48,752 bases of DNA. It comes from Pseudomonadota bacterium (lineage in GTDB: Bacteria; Myxococcota_A; UBA9042; GCA-2863065). The notes beneath the pieces are model-generated. The model was given only the letters and a program-made list of their open reading frames with translations, ran no database searches and was not told where the DNA came from. Below, piece by piece: positions 32,122 to 41,164 of the stretch (position 1 is the first letter of the stretch; each line of letters opens with the position of its first letter). The position numbers were made by a program, and so were the translations under genes. The stretch lies in NCBI GenBank assembly GCA_005776585.1, contig SXOX01000294.1:1-48752 (forward strand). The letters are read 5' to 3'.

Positions 32122-33282
32122 TCACCCAACTCGGGCGAGCGCCTGCTCGAGGTCCGCGATGATGTCGCGCACGTCCTCGATGCCGACGCTGAGCCGCACG
32201 AGCCCGTCGCCGAGGCCGCGCGCGAGGCGGTCGGCGCGCGGCACGTCGGCGTGCGTCATCGTGGCCGGGTGCGTGATCATCGTCTCGACGGCGCCGAGGC
32301 TCTCGGCCAGCGCGGCGAGCCGCACCGAGTTCATCAGCGTGCGCCCGGCCTCGATGCCCGCGGCGAGCTCGAAGGAGATCATGCCGCTGAAGGCCTTCAT
32401 CTGGCGCTTGGCGACGGCGTGGCCCGGATGGCTCTCGAGGCCCGGGTAGCTCACGCGTGCGATCTTCGGGTGGGCCTCGAGCCAACCCGCGACGATGAGG
32501 GCGTTCGACGAGTGGCGCTCCATGCGCAGCGGCAGGGTCTTCATGCCGAGCATCGTCAACCAGCAGTCGAACGGGCTCGGGATGGCCCCAATCGCCTTCT
32601 GCTGGTAGCGCATCTTCTGATGGAACGCGGCGTCGTTCGTCAGGACGGCGCCGCCGATGATCTGGTTGTGTCCCGAGAGGTACTTCGTCGTCGAGTGCAT
32701 GACGATGTCCGCGCCGAGCTCAAACGGCCGCAGCAGCGCCGGGGTCGCGAAGGTGTTGTCGACCGCGAGCGGCAGCCCGCGCGCGTGACACAGCGTGGCC
32801 AGCGCCTCGATGTCGGAGACCTTCAACAGCGGGTTGGTCGGCGTCTCGATCCAGACGAGCTTCGTGTTGGGCCGAATGGCCTCGGCGACGCGCTCCGGGA
32901 AGCTCGTGTCGACGTAGGTGAACGACAGGCCGTGCCGCGACAAGATCGTGTTGAACAGCCGCGAGACGCCGCCGTAGACGTCGTCGGACGAGACGACGTG
33001 ATCGCCCGAGTCCAGCGTGCGCAGGACGGCGTCAACCGCGCTCATGCCGCTGGCGAAGGCCGCGCAGTGCGCCGCGCCCTCGATCCCGGCGAGTGCCTCT
33101 TCGAGCTTGCTGCGCGTGGGGTTCGACGAGCGCGTGTAGTCATAGCCGCGCGTCTTCCCGACCTCCTCCAGGACGTAGGTCGCCGTCTGATAGAGCGGCG
33201 GGACGATGGCGCCCGTGGTCGGGTCCGGGTCATTTCCGGCGTGGACGGCGATCGTATCGAAGTGCTGCGGGGACTGGCTCAT
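32122..33282 (-). CDS. cystathionine gamma-synthase/beta-lyase family PLP enzyme
   Basis: A 386-residue Cys/Met-metabolism PLP enzyme (MetB/MetC group). It starts MSQSPQHFDTIAVHAGNDPD with YQTATYVLEEVG and YDYTRSSNPTR, the latter holding the Tyr and Arg that contact PLP from the neighbouring subunit. ASGMSAVDAVL and ETPTNPLLKVSDI follow. The PLP lysine is in HSTTKYLSGHNQIIGG (about residue 200), and the C-terminal SVGIEDVRDIIADL binds substrate. Whether it makes or cleaves cystathionine cannot be settled by eye. ATG at 33282 with GGAGGT 7 nt upstream. It is divergent from nuoB across 120 bp and is followed by tRNA-Gly. Confidence 0.92.
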   Translation of the reverse strand: MSQSPQHFDTIAVHAGNDPDPTTGAIVPPLYQTATYVLEEVGKTRGYDYTRSSNPTRSKLEEALAGIEGAAHCAAFASGMSAVDAVLRTLDSGDHVVSSDDVYGGVSRLFNTILSRHGLSFTYVDTSFPERVAEAIRPNTKLVWIETPTNPLLKVSDIEALATLCHARGLPLAVDNTFATPALLRPFELGADIVMHSTTKYLSGHNQIIGGAVLTNDAAFHQKMRYQQKAIGAIPSPFDCWLTMLGMKTLPLRMERHSSNALIVAGWLEAHPKIARVSYPGLESHPGHAVAKRQMKAFSGMISFELAAGIEAGRTLMNSVRLAALAESLGAVETMITHPATMTHADVPRADRLARGLGDGLVRLSVGIEDVRDIIADLEQALARVG

Positions 33283-33307
33283 GGTGGTACCTCCTGAACG
33301 GCCGCGT

Positions 33308-33336
33308 AACCTACGCGTCTTGCGCCGAGCGGGCAA
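33308..33336 (-). promoter_or_regulatory. possible promoter of the cystathionine enzyme gene
   Basis: On the minus strand TTGCCC (33331-33336), a 17-nt spacer and TAGGTT (33308-33313), 25 nt before the ATG at 33282. Spacing is ideal but the hexamers are only moderately like consensus. Confidence 0.4.
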
Positions 33337-33402
33337 CTGGGGCATCGTGGCCGCGCGCAAGGGTCGACCTTGCCCACGAGCCATCGGAGCTGAGAGGACC
33401 TC

Positions 33403-33954
33403 ATGAGCTTCCAAAGCAAGGGGCTGATTGCTGGCGGTGCGCCGCGGCTCTCGACCAACCCCGATCTGCCCGCCGACCTGCAGGGCAACGTCTTCACCTC
33501 CACGCTGGAGGAGGTCGTGAAGTGGGCGCAGAAGTTCTCGCTCTTCCAGTACCCGTTCGTCACGGCGTGCTGCGGGATGGAATTCTTCTCGGTCGCGTGC
33601 AGCCACCACGACATCGCGCGCTTCGGGGCCGAGGTGCCGCGCTTCTCGCCGCGCCAGTCGGACGTCATGTGGGTCGTCGGCACCATCACGCACAAGCAGG
33701 CGCCGGTGCTCATGCGCGTCTATGAGCAGATGGCCGAGCCCAAGTGGGTCATCGCGTTTGGCGTCTGCGCCTCGACCGGCGGCTTCTACGACAACTACGC
33801 CACCGTGCCGGGCATCGACCGGCTCATCCCGGTGGACGTCTATCTCCCTGGCTGTCCGCCGCGGCCGGAGCAGATCATGGACGGCGTCATGCGCCTCCAG
33901 GAGAAGATCCAGCGCGAGCCGTGCAAGTCTTTCCCCCAGCGCAGGGTCGCCTGA
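33403..33954 (+). CDS. nuoB: NuoB, NADH-quinone oxidoreductase subunit B (orphan)
   Basis: A 183-residue complex I core subunit that carries the last Fe-S cluster (N2) before quinone. All four cluster ligands are present: C56 and C57 in TACCGMEF, C122 in FGVCASTGG and C151 in LPGCPPRPE. The order CC...C...C and VMWVVGTITHKQAP fit the family well. GAGAGG lies 5 nt before the ATG. No other nuo gene is in the window; its only co-directional neighbour is a BMC-fold gene 10 bases downstream. It may serve the main complex I as a displaced gene, or belong to a smaller NuoB-containing complex; sequence alone does not decide. Confidence 0.93.
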   Translation: MSFQSKGLIAGGAPRLSTNPDLPADLQGNVFTSTLEEVVKWAQKFSLFQYPFVTACCGMEFFSVACSHHDIARFGAEVPRFSPRQSDVMWVVGTITHKQAPVLMRVYEQMAEPKWVIAFGVCASTGGFYDNYATVPGIDRLIPVDVYLPGCPPRPEQIMDGVMRLQEKIQREPCKSFPQRRVA

Positions 33955-33964
33955 GGTCCACGCC

Positions 33965-34603
33965 ATGATCGATCTTCGCGCCTATAGCCACATCGACCAG
34001 CTTCAGCCGCAGACCACCGCCATGATCGGCACCGGCTCCCGTGGCTTCATGCCGCAGGAGCGCCAGGCCTGCCTCATCGTCGAGGTCGCGCCCGGCATGA
34101 GCATCAACATCGTCACCGATGTCGTGCTCAAGCGCACCTCGGTCATCCCGGGAGCACAGATCGTCGAGCGCGCCTTCGGCTCGGTCGAGTTCCACGACGA
34201 CGACCAGGGCATGATCTACGCGGCCGGAGACGCCATCCTGGAGTACTACGGCATCACGATGGATCAACGGCTGGCGCCCAAGCTGCTGAGCGAGCAGATC
34301 ATCACGGGCCTCGAGAACTACCACTCCATGCTCATCTCGCGGAACCGCTACGGCAACATGCCTGTCAAGGGCGATACGCTGTATGTCATGGAGGTCCACC
34401 CCGCGGGCTACGCGGCCTATGCGTGCAACGAGGCGGAGAAGGCCGCGCGGATCCAGATCGTGGACCTGCAGTACTTCGGCGCCTTTGGTCGCGTGTGGCT
34501 CTGCGGCGCCGAGGAGGAGATCCATCAGGCGTCCGCGGCGATCAAGAAGGCGCTGGACGGCGTGACCGGACGCGCCAACAAGGGCGACTCGTCGGTCTAC
34601 TAG
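33965..34603 (+). CDS. tandem BMC-fold (microcompartment shell-like) protein
   Basis: A 212-residue protein with two domains that follow the bacterial microcompartment pattern. Domain 1 (about 35-95): ACLIVEVAPGMSINIVTDVV, LKRTSVIPGAQIVERAFGSV and AAGDAILEYYG. Domain 2 (about 138-200): LYVMEVHPAGYAAYACNEAE, KAARIQIVDLQYFGAFGRVW and a C-terminal helix. Both align with the BMC consensus IE-x-G-x-A-x-AD-x-LK-A-x-V...G...V. Tandem BMC (BMC-T) proteins form pseudohexameric trimers in shells. No further shell, aldehyde dehydrogenase or encapsulated-enzyme gene is in the window, and the partner is nuoB, 10 bases upstream. Assignment is by pattern only; a non-shell role is possible. Confidence 0.72.
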   Translation: MIDLRAYSHIDQLQPQTTAMIGTGSRGFMPQERQACLIVEVAPGMSINIVTDVVLKRTSVIPGAQIVERAFGSVEFHDDDQGMIYAAGDAILEYYGITMDQRLAPKLLSEQIITGLENYHSMLISRNRYGNMPVKGDTLYVMEVHPAGYAAYACNEAEKAARIQIVDLQYFGAFGRVWLCGAEEEIHQASAAIKKALDGVTGRANKGDSSVY

Positions 34604-34633
34604 CGGCAGCCGAAAGGCAACATTGGGAGAGGA

Positions 34634-34707
34634 TGGAGGCGCCACCCGGAATCGAACCGGGGATAAAGGTTTTGCAGACCTTCGCCTTACCGCTTGGCGA
34701 TGGCGCC
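34634..34707 (-). tRNA. tRNA-Cys(GCA)
   Basis: A cloverleaf on the minus strand: acceptor GGCGCCA/TGGCGCC, anticodon loop CTGCAAA (anticodon GCA) and T arm with GGTTCGATTCC. The 3' CCA is encoded. It lies 30 bases beyond the BMC-fold gene on the opposite strand. Confidence 0.97.
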
Positions 34708-34723
34708 ATCACTCGCGCCGGGA

Positions 34724-34752
34724 TTTCTAATCGACCGTCGCGGCCGTGTCAA
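34724..34752 (-). promoter_or_regulatory. tRNA-Cys promoter
   Basis: On the minus strand TTGACA (34747-34752), a 17-nt spacer and TAGAAA (34724-34729), 16 nt before the tRNA 5' end. Close to the housekeeping sigma consensus. Confidence 0.8.
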
Positions 34753-34771
34753 CGGCCCGAGCGTCGACTTT

Positions 34772-35335
34772 CTACAAGCTACAGTCGGTTGCTCGCCACG
34801 CGTCGCCGGCCGCCTTGTCGCGTTTGAGCGCCACCGGGACCGGACTGCGACCGGCGCACGCCACGAAGACCTTCATGCTGCGATCGCTCGCGCTCGGCTC
34901 CGGCGGGTCCAGGCGCGCCGGGATGAAGCTCGACGCATCGCCGGGAACGGTCAGGTAGCTCGCCACCGTGCGGCGGATGGATCGCCAGGAGAACTCGCGG
35001 AGGCTGGGGATGGCGCGCGGCGCGTCGGTCCGATCGGAGTGGAAGCACTTCACGAACGCCGCGAAGCCCTGGTCGTCGTCCTCGGTGACCGCGGCTGCGA
35101 GCAGCGCACGCACGACCGCCAGGCAGCGCTCGCGCTCGGTGAGATGCGCGTCGGACTCGGCGACCGGCGCCGACGTCGCGAGGGCAAGCGGCGCCGGTGC
35201 TGCCGCGCGAGAGACCGGCACGGTCGTGAGTTGGGACACGACCTCGCGCAGCCGAGCCACCTCGGCCGTGAGCTCTCGAAGCGCCGCGACGACCCCGCTC
35301 AGGTCCGCGCGGGTCGCATCCTCGCCATCGCTCAC
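34772..35335 (-). CDS. hypothetical protein coupled to the S41 protease
   Basis: A 187-residue protein with no family I recognise. Residues about 10-35 (LSGVVAALRELTAEVARLRE) form a short coiled coil, then a Pro/Ala linker. From residue 60 a helical domain reads HLTERERCLAVVRALLAAAV and FAAFVKCFHSDRTDAPRAIP, and SWRSIRRTVASYLTVPGDAS follows. There is no signal peptide, so it is likely cytoplasmic, unlike the protease upstream. The GTG overlaps the protease stop (GTGA), which implies co-translation. Confidence 0.65.
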   Translation of the reverse strand: MSDGEDATRADLSGVVAALRELTAEVARLREVVSQLTTVPVSRAAAPAPLALATSAPVAESDAHLTERERCLAVVRALLAAAVTEDDDQGFAAFVKCFHSDRTDAPRAIPSLREFSWRSIRRTVASYLTVPGDASSFIPARLDPPEPSASDRSMKVFVACAGRSPVPVALKRDKAAGDAWRATDCSL

Positions 35336-37350
35336 TTGGCGGCCTGCGCCTGCAGCTCGATGAGGCACTCGACGAAGTCCGCCCCCTTCATGAGCTGATA
35401 GTCGTACTTGACCTGCGGATGCGGGTCCGCGGCGTGGATCTTCTCGGCGAGGCCGCGCGCATCGGCGCAGGCCTTCACCTTCTTGGCGAGGTCGGCGTTG
35501 GGCGAGGTGTAGTTCGTCTCGATGGGCTTGAGGTAGTGCGAGAGGTTCTCCTCGCGGTAGCCGAGCGGCATCTTCCCGCCGACCTCCGGCGGAACCTCGA
35601 GATCGGGCCGCACGCCGACGACCTGGATGGTGCGCCCGCTCGGGCTGTAGTACCGGGCGATGGTGAGCTTGATGTAGAAGTCCTTGCGCATCATAGGGCT
35701 GTACAGCGTCTGGACGCTGGCCTTGCCGAACGACCGCTCCCCAACGACGAGCGCCCGCGCGTTGTCCTGGAGCGCGCTGGCGACGATCTCCGAGGCGGAG
35801 GCGCTGCCGTCGTTGGTGAGCACCACCATGGGGACGTCCCAGGTGCCCTTGTCGTCGTGTGAGCGGTAGGTCTCGTCGTCTCTCGTGCGGTTCTTGACCG
35901 TGACGATGTTGCCTGCACGGAGAAAGAGGTCGGAGATCTTGACGCCCTGCTGCAGGAGACCACCGCTGTTGTTCCGCAGGTCGAAGACGAGGCCGCGCAG
36001 CTTGCCGCCAGCCGCCTTGCTCGTGAGCTCCTGAAGCTGCCGCTCCATCTCGCTGAGAGACGTCGGCACGAAGCCCGTGAGCTTGATGTAGCCGATGTCC
36101 TTGTGCTCGGGGACCATCTTGTGGGAGACGTTCTTGATCTCGACCTGCTCCCGCTGGATGACGACCACGCGGTCGTCTGGCTCGCCCTCGCGGTGGATCG
36201 TGAGCTTGACCTTGGAGCCCTTGGGGCCGCGGATCCGCTTGACCACCTTGTGCAACGGCATGCCGTCGATGGACTTGTCATCCACCTTGAGGATGAGGTC
36301 GCCCGCGCGAAGGCCCGCCTTCTGCGCGGGCAGGTTCTCGATTGGGCTCTCGATGATCGTCCGGTCATCCCGCTGGGTGAGCACGGCGCCGATCCCCGTA
36401 AAGGAGCTGTCGGTCGTGGCCTTGGTCGACTCCTCCCACGCCTCCCACGAGATGAGCGAGGAGTGTGGATCCAAGCTGAACAGGTAGCCCTGGCCGGCCG
36501 CGATCCAGTACTTGTTGAGCTTCTTGTCCTGCTCCTTCTTGGCCTTGGCGGCGTGCTCCTCGACGAACTTCATGACGGCCTGAAAGCGGCTCTGGTCGAA
36601 CTGGATGTCCTTCCACGCCTTCTCCAGCAGCTCGCGGCGCTCGTTGAGTTTCTGCCACTTCACACGGATCTCGTCGTCGCTCAGCCGCTTCTTGCGCTCC
36701 TTCTTGCGCTTCTCCTTCTCGGCGTCGGTCTCGACCGGCAGCACGTGGATGACGTACGGATCGGACGCGTTCAGCTTGATGGTCTTGCCCTTGAGGCGCC
36801 CTTCCTCGTCCGGGTGGTCCTTGCGCGCCTTGTAGAAGGCGACCGGCAGCAGCTCGTGCACGTTGGGCAACGCCATCAGCCCGAAGTTGGCCGCCTCGGC
36901 GAAGGCGCGGGACTCGTCGATATTCTCTTCGATGTAATACGTCTTCACGTACTCGCGTACTTCCTCGAAGTTCGACGCGTCGAACTTGATCTTGGCCCAG
37001 TAGTCCTTCTTCTCCTCGGCGTCCTCTTCGTCGTCGTCCTCGGCGGCGAGGACCCCCTCGCGCGCAGAATCGTCTGAGGCGAGCGCCTCGCCCTCCGGGG
37101 CGCCGCTCGCGCGGGCCGGGGCCCCTGTGGGCGAGCGTGCGGCCAGCTGAGGCGCGCCGTCGTCGCTGCTCGGCTCGGGCGCCTCGACCGCGGCCGTGGT
37201 GGCCGAGGGTGCCTCCGTCGCCGCGGGAGTGGCCTCGGGCTCGACGACGGCCTCAGTCGCACGACGGCAGCCTCCGAGGGCGAGCCCAGCGATGAGAGAC
37301 GCGGTCAGCAGCAGATGGGCGAGCTTCCGCAGAGTCAGGAGGTGTGCCAC
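35332..37350 (-). CDS. carboxy-terminal processing protease (S41) lipoprotein
   Basis: A 672-residue tail-specific protease of the CtpA/Prc group. The signal LLLTASLIAGLALGG is followed by Cys, so it is a periplasmic lipoprotein. A Pro/Ala/Glu-rich linker with an acidic run (AAEDDDEEDAEEKKDYW) precedes an N-terminal helical domain. The PDZ domain is at about residues 315-400 (NLPAQKAGLRAGDLILKVDD). The S41 catalytic dyad is seen as Ser in TNDGSASASEIVASAL and Lys in GERSFGKASVQTLY. These enzymes cut envelope proteins at unstructured C-termini. The GTG at 37350 is chosen because GGGAG lies 8 nt upstream; a TTG 15 nt earlier has none. Confidence 0.92.
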   Translation of the reverse strand: MAHLLTLRKLAHLLLTASLIAGLALGGCRRATEAVVEPEATPAATEAPSATTAAVEAPEPSSDDGAPQLAARSPTGAPARASGAPEGEALASDDSAREGVLAAEDDDEEDAEEKKDYWAKIKFDASNFEEVREYVKTYYIEENIDESRAFAEAANFGLMALPNVHELLPVAFYKARKDHPDEEGRLKGKTIKLNASDPYVIHVLPVETDAEKEKRKKERKKRLSDDEIRVKWQKLNERRELLEKAWKDIQFDQSRFQAVMKFVEEHAAKAKKEQDKKLNKYWIAAGQGYLFSLDPHSSLISWEAWEESTKATTDSSFTGIGAVLTQRDDRTIIESPIENLPAQKAGLRAGDLILKVDDKSIDGMPLHKVVKRIRGPKGSKVKLTIHREGEPDDRVVVIQREQVEIKNVSHKMVPEHKDIGYIKLTGFVPTSLSEMERQLQELTSKAAGGKLRGLVFDLRNNSGGLLQQGVKISDLFLRAGNIVTVKNRTRDDETYRSHDDKGTWDVPMVVLTNDGSASASEIVASALQDNARALVVGERSFGKASVQTLYSPMMRKDFYIKLTIARYYSPSGRTIQVVGVRPDLEVPPEVGGKMPLGYREENLSHYLKPIETNYTSPNADLAKKVKACADARGLAEKIHAADPHPQVKYDYQLMKGADFVECLIELQAQAAK

Positions 37351-37475
37351 GTGATGGACTCCCAATGGTCGCGTTCCGGGTTGGCCCCGTGAACCTGTGA
37401 AGTCTAGGACCGGCCCCCCGGAGCGTCAAACCCCGCTGGCCACCGGACTTCGAACGAATGTCGCCAGCCGGCGAT

Positions 37476-39290
37476 CTATTCCGGTGCGCTCGGCGCCATC
37501 AATGACGCCTCCTGCGCCTCGAGCAGCGCCGCATAGCGCCCACCGCCCGCGAGCAGCTCCTCGTGCGTCCCGCGCTCCACGATCCGCCCGGCCTCGACGA
37601 CCACGATGAGGTTGGCCCTCCGAATCGTCGACAGGCGATGGGCGACCACGAGGACCGTCGTCGCGGCGAAGATGCGCTGGAGTGCCTGCTGGATGAGCGC
37701 GTCGGTGGCGCCGTCGACGCTCGCGGTCGCCTCGTCGAGGAGCAGCACCGCGGGCCGGCGGCACATCGCGCGTGCCAGCGCGACGAGCTGCGCCTGACCG
37801 ACCGAGAGCCGGCTGCCGCGCTCGCCGACGTCGCCGTCGAGCCCGCCTGGGAGCGCCGCGACCGCCTCACGCAGTCCGACGAGGTCGAGCGCCGACTCGA
37901 TCGCCGACTCCGACAGGGTCTCATCGCCCATCGTGACGTTGAAGCGCAGGGAGCCGCGGAAGAGGTAGACGTCCTGAGGCACGGAGACCACGTGGGCGCG
38001 GAGCCACGCCGCGTCCAGGTCGCGCACCTCGTGGCCGTCCAGAGTGATGGAGCCCGTGTAGCCGTCGTAGGTCCGCGTCAGCAGCCGCCCGAGCGTGGTC
38101 TTGCCCGCTCCCGTCGAGCCCACGATCGCGACGACCTGACCAGGCGCGATGTCGAGCGTGACGCCATCGGCCGCGAGCCGCTCCGTACCAGGGTACGTGA
38201 AGCGCACGTCTCGAAACGCGATGCGTCCCGATGGCCGCTCGTTGGGCCGAAGCGCCGCGCCGGTGTCGGGCACAGCGATCGTATCGAGGAGGCCGAAGAT
38301 GCGCTCGAGCGCCGAGAACGACTGCTGGAGCGTGGCGTACTTGCCGGAGAGCTCTCGTATTGGAACCAACGCCCGCTGCGTGTACTCCACGAACGCGATG
38401 AGCAGGCCCGGCGTGATGACGAGCGTCGCGACGAGGCCGCCGCCGTAGCCCACGACGAGGCCGATACAGATGCCGGTGACGCCGTCCATCGTTGCGTAGA
38501 GCAAGGCATCGTAGAGGTTCCACCGCCGAAACGTCTCGAGCGTGGCCCCCGAGAGCCGGTCGAAGTCCGCGCGCGTGCGCCGCTCCGCGCCGTTCTGTTG
38601 GACGAGCTCCACGCCCCCGAGGTGCTCTTGCAGGAAGCCGTTCAGCTCGCCCATGCGCTGTCGGATCGCGGTCGACAGCTCGCGGAGGCGCCGTCGAAAG
38701 CGATCGACGATCCAGAGGACGAGCGGGAGCACCGCAAACGCGACCAGCGTCAGTCGCGGCGAGAGCCACAGCATGGTCCCGACGACGGCGACGAGGCGCA
38801 CGAGATCGGTCACGATGCCGACCGCGCCGAGGGACAGCGACTCGCCGAGGGCCTCGAGGTCGCTGGTCGTGCGCGACAGGAGCTGGCCGGTCGGGTGCCG
38901 ATCGAAGAACGCGGAGCGCTGACCGAGCACGTTCTTGAACACGTCGCGGCGGAGGGCGGCGACGCCGTCGTAGCCGACGCGCGTGGCGAGGTAGACCTGC
39001 AGCGCGCCCAGCAGGTACTCCAGGACCACCACGGCGAGGACCGCAAGCGCCAGTCCGCCGAGCTCGAGGCCGTCGGCGTGCGTGAGGGCGCGATCGATGG
39101 CCTGGCCGAGCAGCTTGGGCTGCAGGACGCCGCAGATGGCCACGAGCGGGACGAGGACGAGCGAGAGCAGGAGCGCCGCCCGCCATGGACGGACCCAGCC
39201 GTCGTAGAAGCGGCGGAGGAGCGACCACTCGGAGGCAGCCTTCGGCGCCGTTGTCTGTGTCGGCGTCCCCGTTCGGTGCGTGGCCGTCAC
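37476..39290 (-). CDS. ABC exporter half with canonical Walker B, degenerate signature
   Basis: A 604-residue fused permease-ATPase. The N-terminal membrane domain (about residues 20-320) starts with a long hydrophobic segment, ALLLSLVLVPLVAICGVLQP. The ATPase part has Walker A GSTGAGKTT, Q-loop VPQDVYLF, signature LSVGQ (consensus LSGGQ), Walker B VLLLDEATASVD with the catalytic Glu, and switch His in AHRLST. With its upstream partner it should form a heterodimeric type IV exporter with one active site, built from this protein's Walker motifs and the partner's LSGGQ. The cargo is unknown. The GTG overlaps the partner's stop by 4 nt. Confidence 0.93.
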   Translation of the reverse strand: MTATHRTGTPTQTTAPKAASEWSLLRRFYDGWVRPWRAALLLSLVLVPLVAICGVLQPKLLGQAIDRALTHADGLELGGLALAVLAVVVLEYLLGALQVYLATRVGYDGVAALRRDVFKNVLGQRSAFFDRHPTGQLLSRTTSDLEALGESLSLGAVGIVTDLVRLVAVVGTMLWLSPRLTLVAFAVLPLVLWIVDRFRRRLRELSTAIRQRMGELNGFLQEHLGGVELVQQNGAERRTRADFDRLSGATLETFRRWNLYDALLYATMDGVTGICIGLVVGYGGGLVATLVITPGLLIAFVEYTQRALVPIRELSGKYATLQQSFSALERIFGLLDTIAVPDTGAALRPNERPSGRIAFRDVRFTYPGTERLAADGVTLDIAPGQVVAIVGSTGAGKTTLGRLLTRTYDGYTGSITLDGHEVRDLDAAWLRAHVVSVPQDVYLFRGSLRFNVTMGDETLSESAIESALDLVGLREAVAALPGGLDGDVGERGSRLSVGQAQLVALARAMCRRPAVLLLDEATASVDGATDALIQQALQRIFAATTVLVVAHRLSTIRRANLIVVVEAGRIVERGTHEELLAGGGRYAALLEAQEASLMAPSAPE

Positions 39291-41092
39291 GGGGAGGCCT
39301 CGGTCGGTGCCGCCTCGCGCTCTTCGCGGTTCCACGCTTCGGCGAAGGGGCCCGATCCGTGGAGCAGCTCGGACGGCGGACCCTGCTCGACGATGCGACC
39401 GCGGTCGAGCACGATGACGTGATCGGCGTGCCGCAGGGCCGAGATGCGGTGACTCACGATGATGGCGGTCTGCCGGCCCCGCGCGGCAGAGATGGCGCTC
39501 ACGAGGCGTTGCTCCGTGTCGTGATCGACCGCCGAGAGCACGTCGTCAAGCACGAGGATGCGGGCGTCGCGGTAGAAGGCCCGCGCCAACGCGGTGCGCT
39601 GTCGCTGTCCTCCAGACAACGTCACGCCGCGCTCGCCGACCAGCGTGTCGAGACCCCGCTCCAACGCCATGGCCTCATCGTAGAAGCAGGCCCTTGTCAG
39701 GGCGTCCTGCAGCCGCTGCGGCTCGGACGCACGATCCGGATCCCCGAGCGCGACGTTCTCGCCGAGCGAGCGGCTGAAGAGGTGCGCAGTCTGGGGCGCG
39801 ACGGCAAAAACGGAGCGCAGATCGGCGAGAGGCACCTCGAGCGCGTCGCGGTCCCCGACGTATACGGTATTGGCCGGGGGGAGCTCCAGCCGTAGAAGGA
39901 GGCGCAGGAGGGTCGTCTTTCCGGAGCCGTTGGGCCCGAACACACCGAGGGTGTGGCCTGCGGGCAACGCGAACGACACGTCGTCGAGGGCGAGGGGGCG
40001 CTCCTCGCCGGGATAGCGAAACGACAGGTGTGCGACGCGGAGCCCGAGCGGACCCGACGGCAGCGTGGTCTTGGGCTCCGGCTCGTCCGCCGACTCGTCG
40101 AGGATCTCGAACAGCCGCCGCAGCGAGACCTGCCCCCGCTGGATGACATTGACGACCCAGCCGAAGGACGTGAGCGCACCGACGATGTTGCCGACGTAGA
40201 CGGCGTATGCTGAAATGTCGCCGAAGTGCAGCCTCTTCTCGGCGACGAGCGTGGCGCCGCGATACAGCAGGACCAGGATGGCGAGGTTGCCCACGACGCT
40301 GACGACCGGCAGCAAAAACGAGCGCAGGAACGCGATGCGCACCAGGAGATCACGGTAGCCCCGGTTCTTGGCGTCGAAGCGGGCCAGCATCGCGCCATCG
40401 GCGCCGAACGCGTGCACGGTGCGGACGCCGTTGTACGTCTCGAGGATCTCGTCGGTCAGCGCGGCCATCTCCTCCTGCGAGCGCCGCATGTGCGTGAGCA
40501 TGCGCCGGATGCTGAGCCAGGCGAGGAGGGTCGCGGCCGCCAAGGGCACGATGCAGCCGAGCGTCAGCTCCAACGAGATGCTGAGCATTCGCGCGAGGTT
40601 CAATGGCAGCGCGAAGGCGATGTTGACGAGCTGGAGGCCCGCGAAGCCGACCAGCACGCGGACGAACTGGACGTCGTGCGAGGCGCGGCTGACGAGGTCG
40701 CCGAGCGGTCGCCGGCGGAAGAAGCGCGGCGGCATGGCCAGGACGTGCCCGAAGAAGTCGAGGCGAAGTGCGTGCTCCGAGACGCGTCCGGGGTTGAAGA
40801 TGAGGACGCGCGAGGCCGTTCGAACGAAGATGATGGCGATGGACGCCAGCAGCAGGCCGAGGACCCACGGCAGGGGCCCGGCCTCGAAGCCGGAGCGGGA
40901 GTCCACGCGGCGGAGCGCCTCGGCGAGCAGCCACGGCACGAGGACGGAGAGCCCGTTGGTGAGGCCGAGCGCGACGATGCCCGCGAGATAGGCGCGCCAA
41001 TGCGGCGTGGCGTAGCGACGGATGAAGCGGGCGACGTCACTCATGAGCGGACTCGGGGGCACCTGGTTGAATCGCTCCGGTGCCAGAGGCAT
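39287..41092 (-). CDS. ABC exporter half with degenerate Walker B
   Basis: A 601-residue fused permease-ATPase and partner of the next gene. The membrane domain spans about residues 20-320 (YLAGIVALGLTNGLSVLVPW opens it). The ATPase part has Walker A GPNGSGKTT, Q-loop APQTAHLF, canonical signature LSGGQRQR, but Walker B ILVLDDVLSAVD, with Asp in place of the catalytic Glu; switch His is in SHRISAL. This is the pattern of the degenerate nucleotide site in heterodimeric exporters such as TM287/288. Neither the ATG at 41092 nor an in-frame ATG at 41044 has a good ribosome site, so the start is uncertain by 16 codons. It is divergent from the rhodanese gene. Confidence 0.92.
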   Translation of the reverse strand: MPLAPERFNQVPPSPLMSDVARFIRRYATPHWRAYLAGIVALGLTNGLSVLVPWLLAEALRRVDSRSGFEAGPLPWVLGLLLASIAIIFVRTASRVLIFNPGRVSEHALRLDFFGHVLAMPPRFFRRRPLGDLVSRASHDVQFVRVLVGFAGLQLVNIAFALPLNLARMLSISLELTLGCIVPLAAATLLAWLSIRRMLTHMRRSQEEMAALTDEILETYNGVRTVHAFGADGAMLARFDAKNRGYRDLLVRIAFLRSFLLPVVSVVGNLAILVLLYRGATLVAEKRLHFGDISAYAVYVGNIVGALTSFGWVVNVIQRGQVSLRRLFEILDESADEPEPKTTLPSGPLGLRVAHLSFRYPGEERPLALDDVSFALPAGHTLGVFGPNGSGKTTLLRLLLRLELPPANTVYVGDRDALEVPLADLRSVFAVAPQTAHLFSRSLGENVALGDPDRASEPQRLQDALTRACFYDEAMALERGLDTLVGERGVTLSGGQRQRTALARAFYRDARILVLDDVLSAVDHDTEQRLVSAISAARGRQTAIIVSHRISALRHADHVIVLDRGRIVEQGPPSELLHGSGPFAEAWNREEREAAPTEASP

Positions 41093-41164
41093 CCTGCGAG
41101 CCCGAAGCGCGGCGTGACGCTAGCACGCGACGCGACACGGGACGAGACGACCCGAGGAGATTCC

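Noticed and set aside
33403..33954. Hydrogenase small subunit instead of NuoB
   Set aside because: Length, the CC-x64-C-x28-C ligand order and VMWVVGTIT motif match NuoB, and no hydrogenase large subunit is adjacent.
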